A stretch of DNA of 64,000 nucleotides, taken from Betaproteobacteria bacterium (GTDB lineage Bacteria; Pseudomonadota; Gammaproteobacteria; Burkholderiales; Casimicrobiaceae). Under the pieces are notes generated by a model, which worked only from the letters and a program-made list of their open reading frames with translations, made no database searches and was not told where the DNA came from. The DNA lies in assembly GCA_016717855.1 (NCBI GenBank), contig JADKEV010000014.1:62001-126000 (forward strand), in the 5' to 3' direction. Below, one piece after another: positions 1-7,985 of the stretch. Numbering within the stretch: the stretch's first letter is position 1; every line of letters begins with the position of its first letter. A program made the translations under genes and the position numbers.

Positions 1-500
1 CCTTCGCCGAACTGGCGGCGGATCTGGTCGCCAACGGGCACAAGGCGCTGGTGTTCAGCCAGTTCGTCGACTTCCTGACCATCCTGCGCGCGCCGCTCGA
101 CGAGGCGGGCATCCGCTATCAATATCTCGACGGCGCGACGCCGGCGGAAGAACGCACCCGCCGCGTCGTCGCGTTCCAGCGCGGTGAGGGCGACCTGTTC
201 CTGATCAGCCTGAAGGCCGGCGGCTACGGCCTGAACCTGACCGCCGCCGACTACGTGGTCATCACCGATCCGTGGTGGAATCCCGCGGCGGAAGATCAGG
301 CGATGGGCCGCGCGCACCGGATCGGCCAGCTGCGCCCGGTCACCGTCTATCGCCTGGTCGGCAAGGGCACGCTCGAAGAACGCATCGTCGAACTGCACCA
401 CGACAAGCGCGCGCTGGCCGACGGCGTACTCGCGGAGAGCGGGGAGACGGCTGTGGTGCCGTCGACTGCGGAGTTGATTTCGTTGATGCGGGGGGAGTAG
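1..500 (+). CDS. SNF2-family DEAD/DEAH helicase, C-terminal part (5' truncated by window)
   Basis: The reading frame is open from the first bases and ends at TAG 498-500, so only the C-terminal helicase lobe is in the window. Visible helicase motifs are KALVFSQF (motif IV region), ISLKAGGYGLNLTAAD (motif V) and DPWWNPAAEDQAMGRAHRIGQ (motif VI), a textbook signature of SWI/SNF2 ATPases such as RapA-like and HepA-like proteins. The family couples ATP hydrolysis to translocation on double-stranded DNA. The C-terminal tail is short and carries no extra domain. The N-terminal lobe with the Walker A motif lies upstream of the window, so the exact subfamily cannot be set. The family call is secure. 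Confidence 0.93.
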   Translation, partial: FAELAADLVANGHKALVFSQFVDFLTILRAPLDEAGIRYQYLDGATPAEERTRRVVAFQRGEGDLFLISLKAGGYGLNLTAADYVVITDPWWNPAAEDQAMGRAHRIGQLRPVTVYRLVGKGTLEERIVELHHDKRALADGVLAESGETAVVPSTAELISLMRGE

Positions 501-537
501 TGCAAATTGGGTTCAGACCCGAATGGCGCTTACTTCG

Positions 538-606
538 GGACCTTCCTGGAAGGGCATCGCCGCTGCCGTAGGATGGGTGGAGCGGAGCGATACCCATCTC
601 GTAGAA
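538..606. repeat. Composite dispersed repeat: GGAAGGGCATCGCC part plus GATGGGT/ACCCATC palindrome
   Basis: The segment combines TCCTGGAAGGGCATCGCC with CGTAGGATGGGTGGAGC and GCGATACCCATC. GATGGGT and ACCCATC can form a 7-bp stem. The same two parts occur in opposite orientation at 45328-45494, where tandem 19-mers lie between them. The palindrome alone occurs at about 15074, 15104, 16812, 18923 and 21975. It is non-coding, although translating it gives spurious VGWVERSDTH-like peptides. Confidence 0.8.
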
Positions 607-824
607 TCGTACGGAACTGGTGTCGCGGTACGATTTTGCTCTGGGTGCACGCGGCGAGTCGCGCCCGAACAGCCGTGGCGCCGCTCGCGCACTTTCCGCC
701 TCCCCACCGCGCCCCCCTCCTGCGGCGGGCCCACGCCTCTCAAGTGAGCCGTTCTGCTTGTAGCGAATTGTCCCCTTGGTCAAGGTGGCTAACGCCGCCC
801 CACATGTCAACAAAGAGAAATGTT

Positions 825-1727
825 ATGCAAGCAAATCGAGTTGCTTTCTTGACCTTGTTGTTCGTTTCGCTATTGCTCAGCGCTGGCTTGGCTCGCTCGC
901 AATACGATTACTACCCCAACAAAATAGTGGTGATTCCCCCGCTCCCGGTCGCAAATGGGCCAGCCGACTTTGCCCAATTCACCGTTGTGGTGCCGGTTGG
1001 AGCGGTCCGTTTTTTGGGTGACACGATCGTGCAACCGAATGTAAGTCCTATTGTCCACATTGCTTACAACCAGTCACCGCCCTATGGGGGTGTGATTGAC
1101 ATCAAGATTGCGCAGGATACCGACGGCATTGTATTTACGGCTCAGACCTACGACGCCACCGGTGTACCCGTCTTGGTCGCAGTGAGGTCTCCCGGACCCT
1201 ACACAATCAACTATTACGCGAAGAGCAGAACAGTGGATGATCCCTATGTGTTAAGACTCTCCACTGGCATAAGTGTGATTGCCCCCTCCAATACCCACAA
1301 GTTCGCTCTCGAAAATCCGCAACCCAACAGCTATCAAAGTGGCATCGGTGTGATCTCTGGATGGGCTTGCATGCCGAACAATCTCAGGGTCAGGATGGAT
1401 TCGGTCTTGTTGCCGATCCGGGTTCCAGGGGGGGGGCCGCGGGAGGATACCAGGGCTACCTGTGGTCACGCTGATACCGGATTTGGCCTGTTGATCAACT
1501 ACAACGACATGATGCCGGGACAACACATGCTTCGCCTGGAGTCCTCTGACCCAAGCTATGTCGGCGCATCAGTAAGTTTCACTGTAACGGTTCCCGGGGA
1601 TCCTTTACGTTTCTTGACTGGCCTGAACACAGAGGTGAATGTTCCAGGATTCCCACTGACCGGTAAGACAACGACTCTCATTTGGCAGCAGTCAATACAG
1701 AACTTTTCGATAAAGGCGACGCAATAG
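825..1727 (+). CDS. Exported protein with C-terminal GIGVISGW-type module
   Basis: This is a predicted secreted protein of about 300 residues. ATG 825 is preferred because a purine-rich AAAGAGAAA lies just upstream and a clear signal peptide follows (residues 1-25, hydrophobic FLTLLFVSLLLSAGLA). ATG 804 in the same frame is the alternative. Residues 30-160 form a beta-rich region of unknown type. Residues 163-260 (ENPQPNSYQSGIGVISGWAC onward, with C182 and C213) resemble a beta-sandwich module I have seen in exported betaproteobacterial proteins. A run of nine G at 1428-1436 lies inside the module. Base composition is clearly lower in GC than the neighbours, which suggests later acquisition. 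The function is unknown. Confidence 0.75.
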   Translation: MQANRVAFLTLLFVSLLLSAGLARSQYDYYPNKIVVIPPLPVANGPADFAQFTVVVPVGAVRFLGDTIVQPNVSPIVHIAYNQSPPYGGVIDIKIAQDTDGIVFTAQTYDATGVPVLVAVRSPGPYTINYYAKSRTVDDPYVLRLSTGISVIAPSNTHKFALENPQPNSYQSGIGVISGWACMPNNLRVRMDSVLLPIRVPGGGPREDTRATCGHADTGFGLLINYNDMMPGQHMLRLESSDPSYVGASVSFTVTVPGDPLRFLTGLNTEVNVPGFPLTGKTTTLIWQQSIQNFSIKATQ

Positions 1728-1855
1728 TCTTGACCGACCGCGGCGGATGCCTGTTGCAACTGGCCAACACCGATTGACAGCGTCGACTCGGGATTACACC
1801 CAGCGCTACGCAATTGGTGTTGTTTTTGATGCAGTGTGCCGAGGACATTTTTGCG

Positions 1856-2053
1856 ATGCGCCAAGCAATTCAAGGATTGATATTAGCGCTGGCAGCGTGG
1901 TGTGGATCGGGCCACGCGGTAAATGTCTCGGACGTTACCGTTGAGTATCCGCACGCTTTGGATCACTTTTCCTGGCCTGCCGAGTGGAGAGGGGGAAAGG
2001 GTCCGGATGGGTCAGACTGGCGAAATCCTCACCCGAGGCTACGCGCTGTTTAA
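1856..2053 (+). CDS. Small putative exported protein or truncated remnant
   Basis: A 65-residue frame starts at ATG 1856 with a convincing signal peptide (MRQAIQGLILALAAWCGSGHA) and continues for about 45 residues rich in W, H and G. The mature part has no recognisable domain and is very short, so this may be the 5' end of a gene that lost the rest. Its stop codon overlaps the stop of the convergent membrane-protein gene by a few bases. It shares the lower GC content of the preceding exported gene. Low confidence as a functional gene. Confidence 0.35.
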   Translation: MRQAIQGLILALAAWCGSGHAVNVSDVTVEYPHALDHFSWPAEWRGGKGPDGSDWRNPHPRLRAV

Positions 2054-2334
2054 CTATGGAAGCCGCACAGTCCAACGAAGATGATCGTCCGTGCCCGCTC
2101 GGGCATCGAAGCCAGCCGTCTCGCCAGCACCCTGCATAAGAAGTAGAAGATCGGACCATAGACCAGAAGATGCGCGATGCTGATCATGCCGAAGATCGCG
2201 TTGTCCAGGCCCATAGCCGCTATCGAGATAAGCGACAGCCAGCCACCCATCAGGAATGCGAAGTAGAGCACGGGGAGCGTCACGACCATCAACGTGGAGA
2301 GAATCCACTTGATCTTGCCTTCGCTCAGTATCAT
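2050..2334 (-). CDS. Small integral membrane protein, unknown function
   Basis: This is a 94-residue protein starting MILSEGKIKW. The start at 2334 is chosen because GGGGGAG lies 4 nt upstream on the coding strand. Three hydrophobic stretches are visible, at about residues 8-27, 33-50 and 53-72, followed by a basic RVLARRLAS segment, as in small multi-pass membrane proteins. I do not recognise a family. The end, after RTIIFVGLCGFHS, is abrupt and overlaps the convergent reading frame, so C-terminal truncation is possible. Confidence 0.55.
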   Translation of the reverse strand: MILSEGKIKWILSTLMVVTLPVLYFAFLMGGWLSLISIAAMGLDNAIFGMISIAHLLVYGPIFYFLCRVLARRLASMPERARTIIFVGLCGFHS

Positions 2335-2456
2335 CGGGCTCCCCCGGCGGAAGATGACAGGTTGCCTTTGAACCCACGGATTCTGCCCCGCTTCCGCACG
2401 CAACGGCAAATCATCGAAGCGCCCTTCCCATCCTTCCTTCCGCTAAACTAACATTG

Positions 2457-2567
2457 TCGGCGCAGGCCATCGTCACGTTCAACGTGCGCGATTACGGCAC
2501 GGCCGCCGCAAGGTTTAGAGTCGATCTGGTGCTGCCGCGCGAAGCGCTGGCGTTGCTGAAAGGATGA
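2457..2567 (+). pseudogene. C-terminal stub of a PIN-domain toxin
   Basis: Reading in frame to TGA 2565-2567 gives AQAIVTFNVRDYGTAAARF followed by a hydrophobic tail and LPREALALLKG. This matches the last part of PIN-family toxins (the AIVTFNVRDF block and the final strand). No start codon or N-terminal PIN motifs precede it, and upstream sequence is non-coding. The stop lies 3 nt before the ATG of the RHH antitoxin at 2571, the usual spacing in such pairs. The toxin therefore appears deleted down to about 35 residues. Confidence 0.6.
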
Positions 2568-2570
2568 ACC

Positions 2571-2819
2571 ATGAGTGAAACCACGACCTACCCGCTGCGC
2601 CTGCCGCGCTCGATCAAGGCCGCTGTTGAGAAGATGGCACGGAGCGAAGGCACCAGCATGAACCAGTTTGTCGCCACCGCCGTGGCGGAAAAGCTCGCGG
2701 TGATGAGCACTGCCGCCTACTTTTCCGAGCGCAGATCACGGGCCGATCTCGCCGCGTTCAAGCGCATCCTCAAGCGCAAAGGCGGCGCGGTGCCGCGTAA
2801 AGGTGATGAAGGCCAATGA
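2571..2819 (+). CDS. HicB/Arc-type ribbon-helix-helix antitoxin (orphan)
   Basis: The 82-residue protein begins MSETTTYPLRLPRSIKAAVE. It has the RHH layout: a short beta strand (TYPLRLP), helix A (RSIKAAVEKMARSEG) and helix B (SMNQFVATAVAEKLA), then a basic tail. Such proteins normally neutralise a cognate toxin and repress their own operon. Here the upstream PIN toxin survives only as a C-terminal stub, so the antitoxin looks orphaned. Its stop overlaps the ATG of the next small frame by ATGA. Confidence 0.75.
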   Translation: MSETTTYPLRLPRSIKAAVEKMARSEGTSMNQFVATAVAEKLAVMSTAAYFSERRSRADLAAFKRILKRKGGAVPRKGDEGQ

Positions 2820-2953
2820 ACCGCACGCGCATCCTTGAACTGCTCACGCAGAGCAAACCGGGCCTGTTCGGCTGTGCTATCGATCTGGTAACCGAAAAGG
2901 CCCTGCGCACGGAACTGCGGCAGCACATCGAGAAGGAGGCGGTGCGTGTCTGA
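2816..2953 (+). pseudogene. Internally deleted MntA-like nucleotidyltransferase remnant
   Basis: The 45-residue frame starts at ATG 2816, overlapping the antitoxin stop. Its first 15 residues (MNRTRILELLTQSKP) resemble the N-terminus of small MNT nucleotidyltransferases. Its last 28 (AIDLVTEKALRTELRQHIEK then EAVRV) resemble their C-terminus. The middle, including the GSxxxG and DxD catalytic motifs, is missing, so it looks like an in-frame internal deletion. The frame still overlaps the GTG of the next gene at 2946, so it may act only in translational coupling. Confidence 0.5.
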
Positions 2954-4121
2954 ACAGACGCAGCGCCGCCTCCGCCGCATCCTCTGCCTCGACGACTTCG
3001 AGATCGCGGCGAAGAAGCACCTGCCGCGCCCCGTCTTCGGCTACGTTGCCGGCGCGGCCGAGACCAACTGGACATTGCATGACAACCGGCGGGCCTTCGA
3101 CGAGTTCGGGTTCGTCCCGCGCGTGCTGATCGACGTGTCGAAGCGTTCGCAACAGACATCGCTGTTCGGCCGCACGTACGCGGCGCCGTTCGGCATCGCG
3201 CCGATCGGCATCAGCGCGCTGTACGCGTATCGCGGCGACATCGTGTTGGCGCGCGCAGCTGCGGCCGCGAACATCCCGATGATCTTGAGCTCTTCGTCGC
3301 TGATCCGGATGGAGGATGTGAAGAACGAAGGCCAGACCGAGTGGTTCCAGGCCTACCTGCCGGGCGACATCCCGCGCATCACCGCGCTGGTGGAGCGCGT
3401 CAAGCGCACCGGTTTCGAAATCCTGGTGATCACCGTCGACTCGCAGGTGGCCGGCAACCGGGAGAACAACGTCCGGGCGGGGTTCTCGACGCCGCTACGG
3501 CCGACCGCCCGCCTCGCCTGGGACGGCGTCAGCCATCCGCGCTGGCTATTGGGCACGTTCCTGCGCACGCTGCTGAAGCACGGGATGCCGCACTTCGAGA
3601 ACAACGACGCGACGCAGGGGCCGCCGATCATGTCGCCCAACGTGCTGCGCGACTATTCGGACCGCGGGCACCTGAACTGGCGGCACTTCGAGCTGATCCG
3701 CGAGCTCTGGAAAGGAACGCTGGTCATCAAGGGCATCCTCGATGTCGAGGACGCCCGCATCGCCAGGAACGCAGGGGCCGAGGGCATCATCGTTTCCAAC
3801 CACGGCGGCCGGCAACTGGACGGCGCGGTGTCGGCGCTGCGTGTCCTGCCCGACATCGTGGCCGCGTGCCCGGACATTCCGGTGATGATGGATGGCGGCG
3901 TGCGGCGCGGCACCGACGTGTTCAAGGCGCTGGCCCTGGGCGCGAAATTCGTGTTCGCCGGCCGGCCCTTCGGCTACGCCGCGGCGATCGGCGGCGAGGC
4001 CGGCGTGCGCCACGCGATCAGGCTGCTCTCCGATGAGATCCATCGCGACCTGGCGCTGCTGGGCATTGCGAGCTTGTCGGAGCTGACGCCGCAGCGGCTG
4101 GTTCGGCTCGCGGGCAGGTAA
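2946..4121 (+). CDS. FMN-dependent alpha-hydroxy-acid dehydrogenase (LldD / mandelate dehydrogenase family)
   Basis: The 391-residue protein covers the whole family, which oxidises L-2-hydroxy acids (lactate, mandelate, glycolate) to 2-oxo acids with FMN. FMN and substrate motifs are present: PIGISALYAYRGD (86-98), SSSSLI (115-120), the catalytic-histidine block SNHGGRQLDG (284-293, H286), DGGVRRGTD (316-324) and GRPFGY (340-345). The start is GTG 2946, overlapping the preceding remnant. A segment at 195-225 (SHPRWLLGTFLRTLLKHG) fits the membrane-interaction loop of the membrane-bound subgroup. The exact substrate is not decided by sequence; no lactate permease is nearby. Confidence 0.9.
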   Translation: MSEQTQRRLRRILCLDDFEIAAKKHLPRPVFGYVAGAAETNWTLHDNRRAFDEFGFVPRVLIDVSKRSQQTSLFGRTYAAPFGIAPIGISALYAYRGDIVLARAAAAANIPMILSSSSLIRMEDVKNEGQTEWFQAYLPGDIPRITALVERVKRTGFEILVITVDSQVAGNRENNVRAGFSTPLRPTARLAWDGVSHPRWLLGTFLRTLLKHGMPHFENNDATQGPPIMSPNVLRDYSDRGHLNWRHFELIRELWKGTLVIKGILDVEDARIARNAGAEGIIVSNHGGRQLDGAVSALRVLPDIVAACPDIPVMMDGGVRRGTDVFKALALGAKFVFAGRPFGYAAAIGGEAGVRHAIRLLSDEIHRDLALLGIASLSELTPQRLVRLAGR

Positions 4122-4136
4122 GGGTCGTCTGCGCTT

Positions 4137-4631
4137 TCAGCCTTCTTTCAATTCCTCAAGCGCCCGTTCGAGAATGACCCGGTCGAGCCTGTCCTTGTCG
4201 CGCGATGATTGTTTGGTCTTGAGCAAGCCTTCGAGATTCACTGTACGAACGGGAACGCCGTCAAAGTCGATGGTTACCGCGTACGGCTGCAACGACTCGT
4301 AGGTTTCTCCGCAGGCGCTGAACAGCAGGTCGACTACAAAGGCATCGGCCACCCTGATGGTCTCGCCGTCTGCGAACCACTCGGGCTTCAGCCCCTCGGA
4401 GACTTTGTCCGGCAGGAGCAATAGCGCCTGCTTCACGCGCTCTCCCTGCTCCAGCGTGGGCCGCAGCAGAACGTCGATGTCCGTGGTGCCACGCTGGTAA
4501 CCCAGTGCGTAAAGCGCGTAGCCGCCGATGAGCAGGTAGTCCACGCCATGGTCGTGCAGGGCGCGCAGGAGAAGCTTCAGGTCATCGACACTGGCAGGCC
4601 GCGCCGTGGTGTCATGCCCGGGGTCGTTCAT
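4137..4631 (-). CDS. Nucleotidyltransferase (DUF6036/AbiEii-like)
   Basis: The 164-residue protein carries the nucleotidyltransferase core GGYALYALGYQRGTTDID (36-53), where the GG and DxD residues bind nucleotide and metal, followed by a helical C-terminal part. Proteins of this kind resemble toxin components of AbiEii or MNT type or stand-alone nucleotidyltransferases. Its ATG overlaps the stop of the upstream small gene (4628-4876) by ATGA, a typical two-gene toxin-antitoxin layout. It is convergent with the dehydrogenase gene, 15 bp apart. Family call good; role in a TA system inferred. Confidence 0.75.
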   Translation of the reverse strand: MNDPGHDTTARPASVDDLKLLLRALHDHGVDYLLIGGYALYALGYQRGTTDIDVLLRPTLEQGERVKQALLLLPDKVSEGLKPEWFADGETIRVADAFVVDLLFSACGETYESLQPYAVTIDFDGVPVRTVNLEGLLKTKQSSRDKDRLDRVILERALEELKEG

Positions 4632-4876
4632 CGGCGCAGGCTCTCCTGCAACGCACGCTGCCGGATATTGGCCGCAATGGCCCGCGCGAGTGCTTCATCG
4701 CTGTGGCGGTTCATCGCAGCGTGAGTGGCGAACCGGTAGATCCCTTTCGCGATGCCCGTCGTCGCCAGTGCGGCAAGTGCCTGGCCGGTGCTTTGGTGAA
4801 CTCCGGCCAACCGCAGGGACGCCCCGCTGGGGCTGAACCCGGGTCGACCTTCACTTCGTTCGCCGATTTGACGCAT
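4628..4876 (-). CDS. Small partner protein of the nucleotidyltransferase (antitoxin-like)
   Basis: An 82-residue protein starting MRQIGERSEG is translated upstream of the nucleotidyltransferase and overlaps it by 4 nt. The C-terminal half (MNRHSDEALARAIAANIRQR) is helical and charged, while residues 20-50 contain a small AT-rich-free hydrophobic helix (TGQALAALATTGIAKG). I do not recognise a Pfam family, but small genes in this position usually accompany DUF6036-type nucleotidyltransferases. The context suggests an antitoxin or regulator. The start is fixed only by coding potential. Confidence 0.55.
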   Translation of the reverse strand: MRQIGERSEGRPGFSPSGASLRLAGVHQSTGQALAALATTGIAKGIYRFATHAAMNRHSDEALARAIAANIRQRALQESLRR

Positions 4877-4883
4877 GGACCGA

Positions 4884-5579
4884 TTATGAGGGCTGGTCCG
4901 CCATATTCCAAGCGCGCTGGTACTGCAGTCGATAGAGGCCGCTGGCGAGATCGAGCGCGCCGGCGTCGAGGAGCGCTGGCGCGGGAAGCAACTCCGCGCA
5001 CGCTTCCTCCAGCGCGTCGCGTTCACCGCCGCCTTCGACCATCACGACCCACGCGGGCGTGAGCGCGACGACGGGACGGGACTTCTTTTCCTCGCTCTGC
5101 ACCGCACTCGCGGCCCGATCGCCGAGGCAGAGATGGGCGCCGACGATCTGCGGCCGCTCCATGACCAGCCGCAGCCTTTCCTCGATGAGCGCGCGATGCG
5201 CCGCGTCCTGGCCGGGGGCGACGTCGTAGCGCCAGCTCATCATGAGCCCTCCCTGGCCCGGGCCCAGCGACAGCGCGACGCGACACAGCGAGCGCACGTT
5301 GCCGCGCAGTTGCGACGCCACGCGGCGGGTCCAGGGCGTGGGATTGTTGAGGCGCTGCATGTAGTCCGCGCCCGTGAGCACGGCGAGCGATTCCGTTTCG
5401 TACAACGTGCAGAACTCCGGATCGCCGGTCAGCGCGGCGTAGCGCCGCCCGCGCAGGAAACCCGGGATGCCAACGCGTTCGGGCATGTGCTCGCGGTTGT
5501 GCCACTCGAAATAATCCGCGCGCACCTCGGGCGGCACGTTGTGCCAGATGGTCACCGCCGCCGCGCCGAGCAGGCTCAT
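4884..5579 (-). CDS. EthD/dimeric alpha-beta-barrel-like protein, paralogue 1
   Basis: The 231-residue protein begins MSLLGAAAVTIWHNVPPEV and contains WHNREHMPERVGIPGF at residues 26-41, the core of an EthD-like dimeric ferredoxin fold. A second similar half follows (residues 110-200), so it may form the barrel within one chain. A paralogue with the same N-terminal core lies at 7986-8672, on the other side of a Bug receptor and an enolase-superfamily gene. This placement suggests an accessory role in the same catabolic route, but no enzymatic activity can be assigned. It starts 15 bp downstream of the Bug gene on the same strand, so the two are probably co-transcribed. Confidence 0.7.
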   Translation of the reverse strand: MSLLGAAAVTIWHNVPPEVRADYFEWHNREHMPERVGIPGFLRGRRYAALTGDPEFCTLYETESLAVLTGADYMQRLNNPTPWTRRVASQLRGNVRSLCRVALSLGPGQGGLMMSWRYDVAPGQDAAHRALIEERLRLVMERPQIVGAHLCLGDRAASAVQSEEKKSRPVVALTPAWVVMVEGGGERDALEEACAELLPAPALLDAGALDLASGLYRLQYQRAWNMADQPS

Positions 5580-5594
5580 TTTGCTGGCTCCATC

Positions 5595-6539
5595 CTATTC
5601 CACCGGGATCTTCGCGCGCACCGCGACGTCCTTCACCGTCACCATCTGGCTGCGCACCAGCGTGGCGAATGCTTCCGGCGTGATCGCCACCGGCTCCGCT
5701 CCGAGCGCCGCGAAACGCGCCGCCACGTCCGGCATCATCACGATCTTGTTCAATTCCGCGTTCAGCCGCCGGACCACCGCGGCCGGCGTGCCGGCCGGCG
5801 CGAAGATGCCGTACCACACGGTGACCGCGTATTCGGGCACGCCGGCCTCGCTCACTGTGGGCACGTCAGGCATCATCGCCGTGCGCTTGGGCGTGGTCAC
5901 CGCCAGCGCGCGCAGTCCGCCGGAGGCCACGTGCTGGGCAACCGTCGGCGTGTCGGTGATGGTCAGGTCCGATTCGCCCGAGAGCACCGCCAGCGTCGCC
6001 GGGCTGCTGCCCTTGTACGGGACGAACGTGAATTCCACATTGGTCTGCAGCCGGAACTGCTCGCCGAGTATCCGGTTGGTCAGGCCGCCCTGCGCGAAAT
6101 TCAGCTTGCCCGGCTGTCGCCGCGCCAGTTCGATCAGTTCGCCGAGGTTCTTCGCGGGCACCTTGGGGTTGACGATGACGACAAAAGGCAGCGAGAGCAG
6201 CTGGGCCACCGGCTCCATCGTGGCCGGGTCGTAGGGCAGACTCTTCGTCACCGCCGGGTGCACCGCGAAGCCCAGCGTGTCGATGAGCAGCGTATAGCCG
6301 TCGGGCGCGGACTTGGCGACGAAGTCGTTGGCGATCTGGCCGTTGGCGCCGGTGCGGTTCTCCACGATCACCGGCTGCTTGTAGATGTCGCTCAGCTTCG
6401 GGGCGAGCAACCGCGCGACGATGTCCAGGCCGCCTCCGGGCGAGAACGGCGAGACGATGCGGGTCATGCGCTCGGGATACTGGGCTTGAGCCGCGAAGGG
6501 GACTGCGACCAGCAGGCAAAGCAGCAATTTCCCGAGCAT
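5595..6539 (-). CDS. Bug-family (tripartite tricarboxylate) periplasmic solute receptor
   Basis: The 314-residue protein starts at ATG 6539 with AAAGGA 6 nt upstream and a signal peptide cleaved near AAQAQ (residues 1-19). Family motifs are present: IVSPFSPGGGLDIVARLLAP (residues 28-47), the ENRTGANGQIA block, DGYTLL and the VPYKGSSPA region. Bug proteins bind carboxylates in the periplasm and are often orphaned from a TctAB permease, as here. The divergent enolase-superfamily gene and the downstream EthD-like gene suggest a hydroxy- or sugar-acid ligand, but the ligand is not predictable. Confidence 0.9.
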   Translation of the reverse strand: MLGKLLLCLLVAVPFAAQAQYPERMTRIVSPFSPGGGLDIVARLLAPKLSDIYKQPVIVENRTGANGQIANDFVAKSAPDGYTLLIDTLGFAVHPAVTKSLPYDPATMEPVAQLLSLPFVVIVNPKVPAKNLGELIELARRQPGKLNFAQGGLTNRILGEQFRLQTNVEFTFVPYKGSSPATLAVLSGESDLTITDTPTVAQHVASGGLRALAVTTPKRTAMMPDVPTVSEAGVPEYAVTVWYGIFAPAGTPAAVVRRLNAELNKIVMMPDVAARFAALGAEPVAITPEAFATLVRSQMVTVKDVAVRAKIPVE

Positions 6540-6824
6540 TGGAAGTCCTTTCGCGAAGGGCAAGGAGAACACCCTGGTGCGTTGATGGTCGTCGAGGCAT
6601 GCGCCTTCCGGGACGCGGTTCCCGTCGATTGCGGTTCGTCGCGGCGGAATGAAGAGCATCATGCGGCAGGCGTTGCCTTCATATCATCGCGAGCCGGATA
6701 GTGTCAACAATGTCTCCCGGTTGTCTCTTCTCTGCCGTGCTATGCAACGCTCGTGCGGCGGCGACCCACGCTAGACTTTTCGGGCGTTACACTACAGCCA
6801 GTACCACAAGTGAAGGCGAAGCCC

Positions 6825-7919
6825 GTGAAAACCCATCCCCTCACCATCCGCTCGCTTACCGTCCGCGCCGTTGCCGCGCCGATGCGCCTGCCGTTGCAGA
6901 CCAGCAGCGGCGCGATCAGCACCGCGCCGCTGGTGCTGATCGACCTCGAGACTTCGGCGGGCATCACCGGCCGCTCGTATCTGTTCGCCGTCACCCGCGC
7001 CAACTTGAAGCCCATCGTCGCGCTGGTCGAGGCGATGGGCGAGTTGCTCCATGGCGACCCGGTCGCGCCGTTCGACATCGAGAAGAAGCTGCGCCAGAAG
7101 TACACGCTGCTGGGCGTGCACAACATCGTGCTGTTCGCGATGTCGGGCATCGACATGGCGGCCTGGGATGCACATGCGCAAAGCCTCGGCCAGCCGCTGG
7201 TCGGCGTGCTGGGCGGCACGCCGCGCCCGGTGCGGGCTTACAACTCCAAGGGACTGGGCATCATGCCCCGCAAGGCGCTCGCCAAGGAAGCGAAGGCGCT
7301 GGTCAAGGAAGGCTTCTCGGCGGTCAAGCTGCGCCTCGGCCGGCCCGACGCCCGGGACGACATCGCCGCGCTGCGCGCGGTCAAGGACGCGATCGGACCG
7401 AAGATCACGCTGATGTGCGACTTCAACCAGGCGCTCTCGGTCAACGAGGCGATCCGCCGCGGCCACATGCTGGACGACGAAGGCGGGCTGCTCTGGATCG
7501 AGGAGCCGACGCGCGCCGACGATTTCGAGGGCAACGGGCGCATCGCCGACGAACTGGTGACGCCGGTGCAGATCGGCGAGAATTTCATGGGTCCGGAACA
7601 GATGGCGCAGGCGCTGGCGGTTGGCGCGTGCGACTTCGTGATGCCCGACGCGCAGCGGATCGGCGGGGTCACCGGCTGGATGCGCGCCGCGGCGCTGGCG
7701 CAGGGCGCGGGGCTGGAAATGTCCTCGCACCTGTTCCCGGAGGTGAGCTGCCATCTGCTCGCGGTCACGCCGACCTGCCACTGGCTGGAGTATGTCGACT
7801 GGGCAGCGCCGATCCTGGCGGAGCCGCTAGTGGTCAAGGACAGCCATGTGCTGATCCCGGCCACGCCCGGGACCGGCATCCGCTGGGACGAGAAGGCGGT
7901 CAAGAAGTACGCGGCGTAG
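6825..7919 (+). CDS. Enolase-superfamily enzyme, mandelate racemase subgroup
   Basis: The 364-residue protein has the capping domain (about 1-120) and the TIM barrel. Catalytic residues of the mandelate-racemase subgroup are all visible: K168xR170 (VKLRLG), metal ligands D199 (CDFNQ), E226 (IEEP) and E252 (GENF), and the D275-H302 dyad (MPDAQ, SSHLFPE). Such enzymes abstract an alpha-proton from a carboxylate and act as racemases or sugar-acid dehydratases. GTG 6825 is preferred because GAAGG lies 7 nt upstream; GTG 6810 is the alternative. The gene is divergent from the Bug receptor. The substrate is not defined by the visible residues. Confidence 0.88.
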   Translation: MKTHPLTIRSLTVRAVAAPMRLPLQTSSGAISTAPLVLIDLETSAGITGRSYLFAVTRANLKPIVALVEAMGELLHGDPVAPFDIEKKLRQKYTLLGVHNIVLFAMSGIDMAAWDAHAQSLGQPLVGVLGGTPRPVRAYNSKGLGIMPRKALAKEAKALVKEGFSAVKLRLGRPDARDDIAALRAVKDAIGPKITLMCDFNQALSVNEAIRRGHMLDDEGGLLWIEEPTRADDFEGNGRIADELVTPVQIGENFMGPEQMAQALAVGACDFVMPDAQRIGGVTGWMRAAALAQGAGLEMSSHLFPEVSCHLLAVTPTCHWLEYVDWAAPILAEPLVVKDSHVLIPATPGTGIRWDEKAVKKYAA

Positions 7920-7985
7920 TTCCGCATCCCGCGGCGCCGCGGCGGGTTCCGGAATCAGGTGCAGCCGGGATCAGCGGCGCTCCGC

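Noticed and set aside
538..606. A small gene encoding a VGWVERSDTH-containing peptide
   Set aside because: The peptide is the translation of a dispersed palindromic repeat and recurs at every copy.
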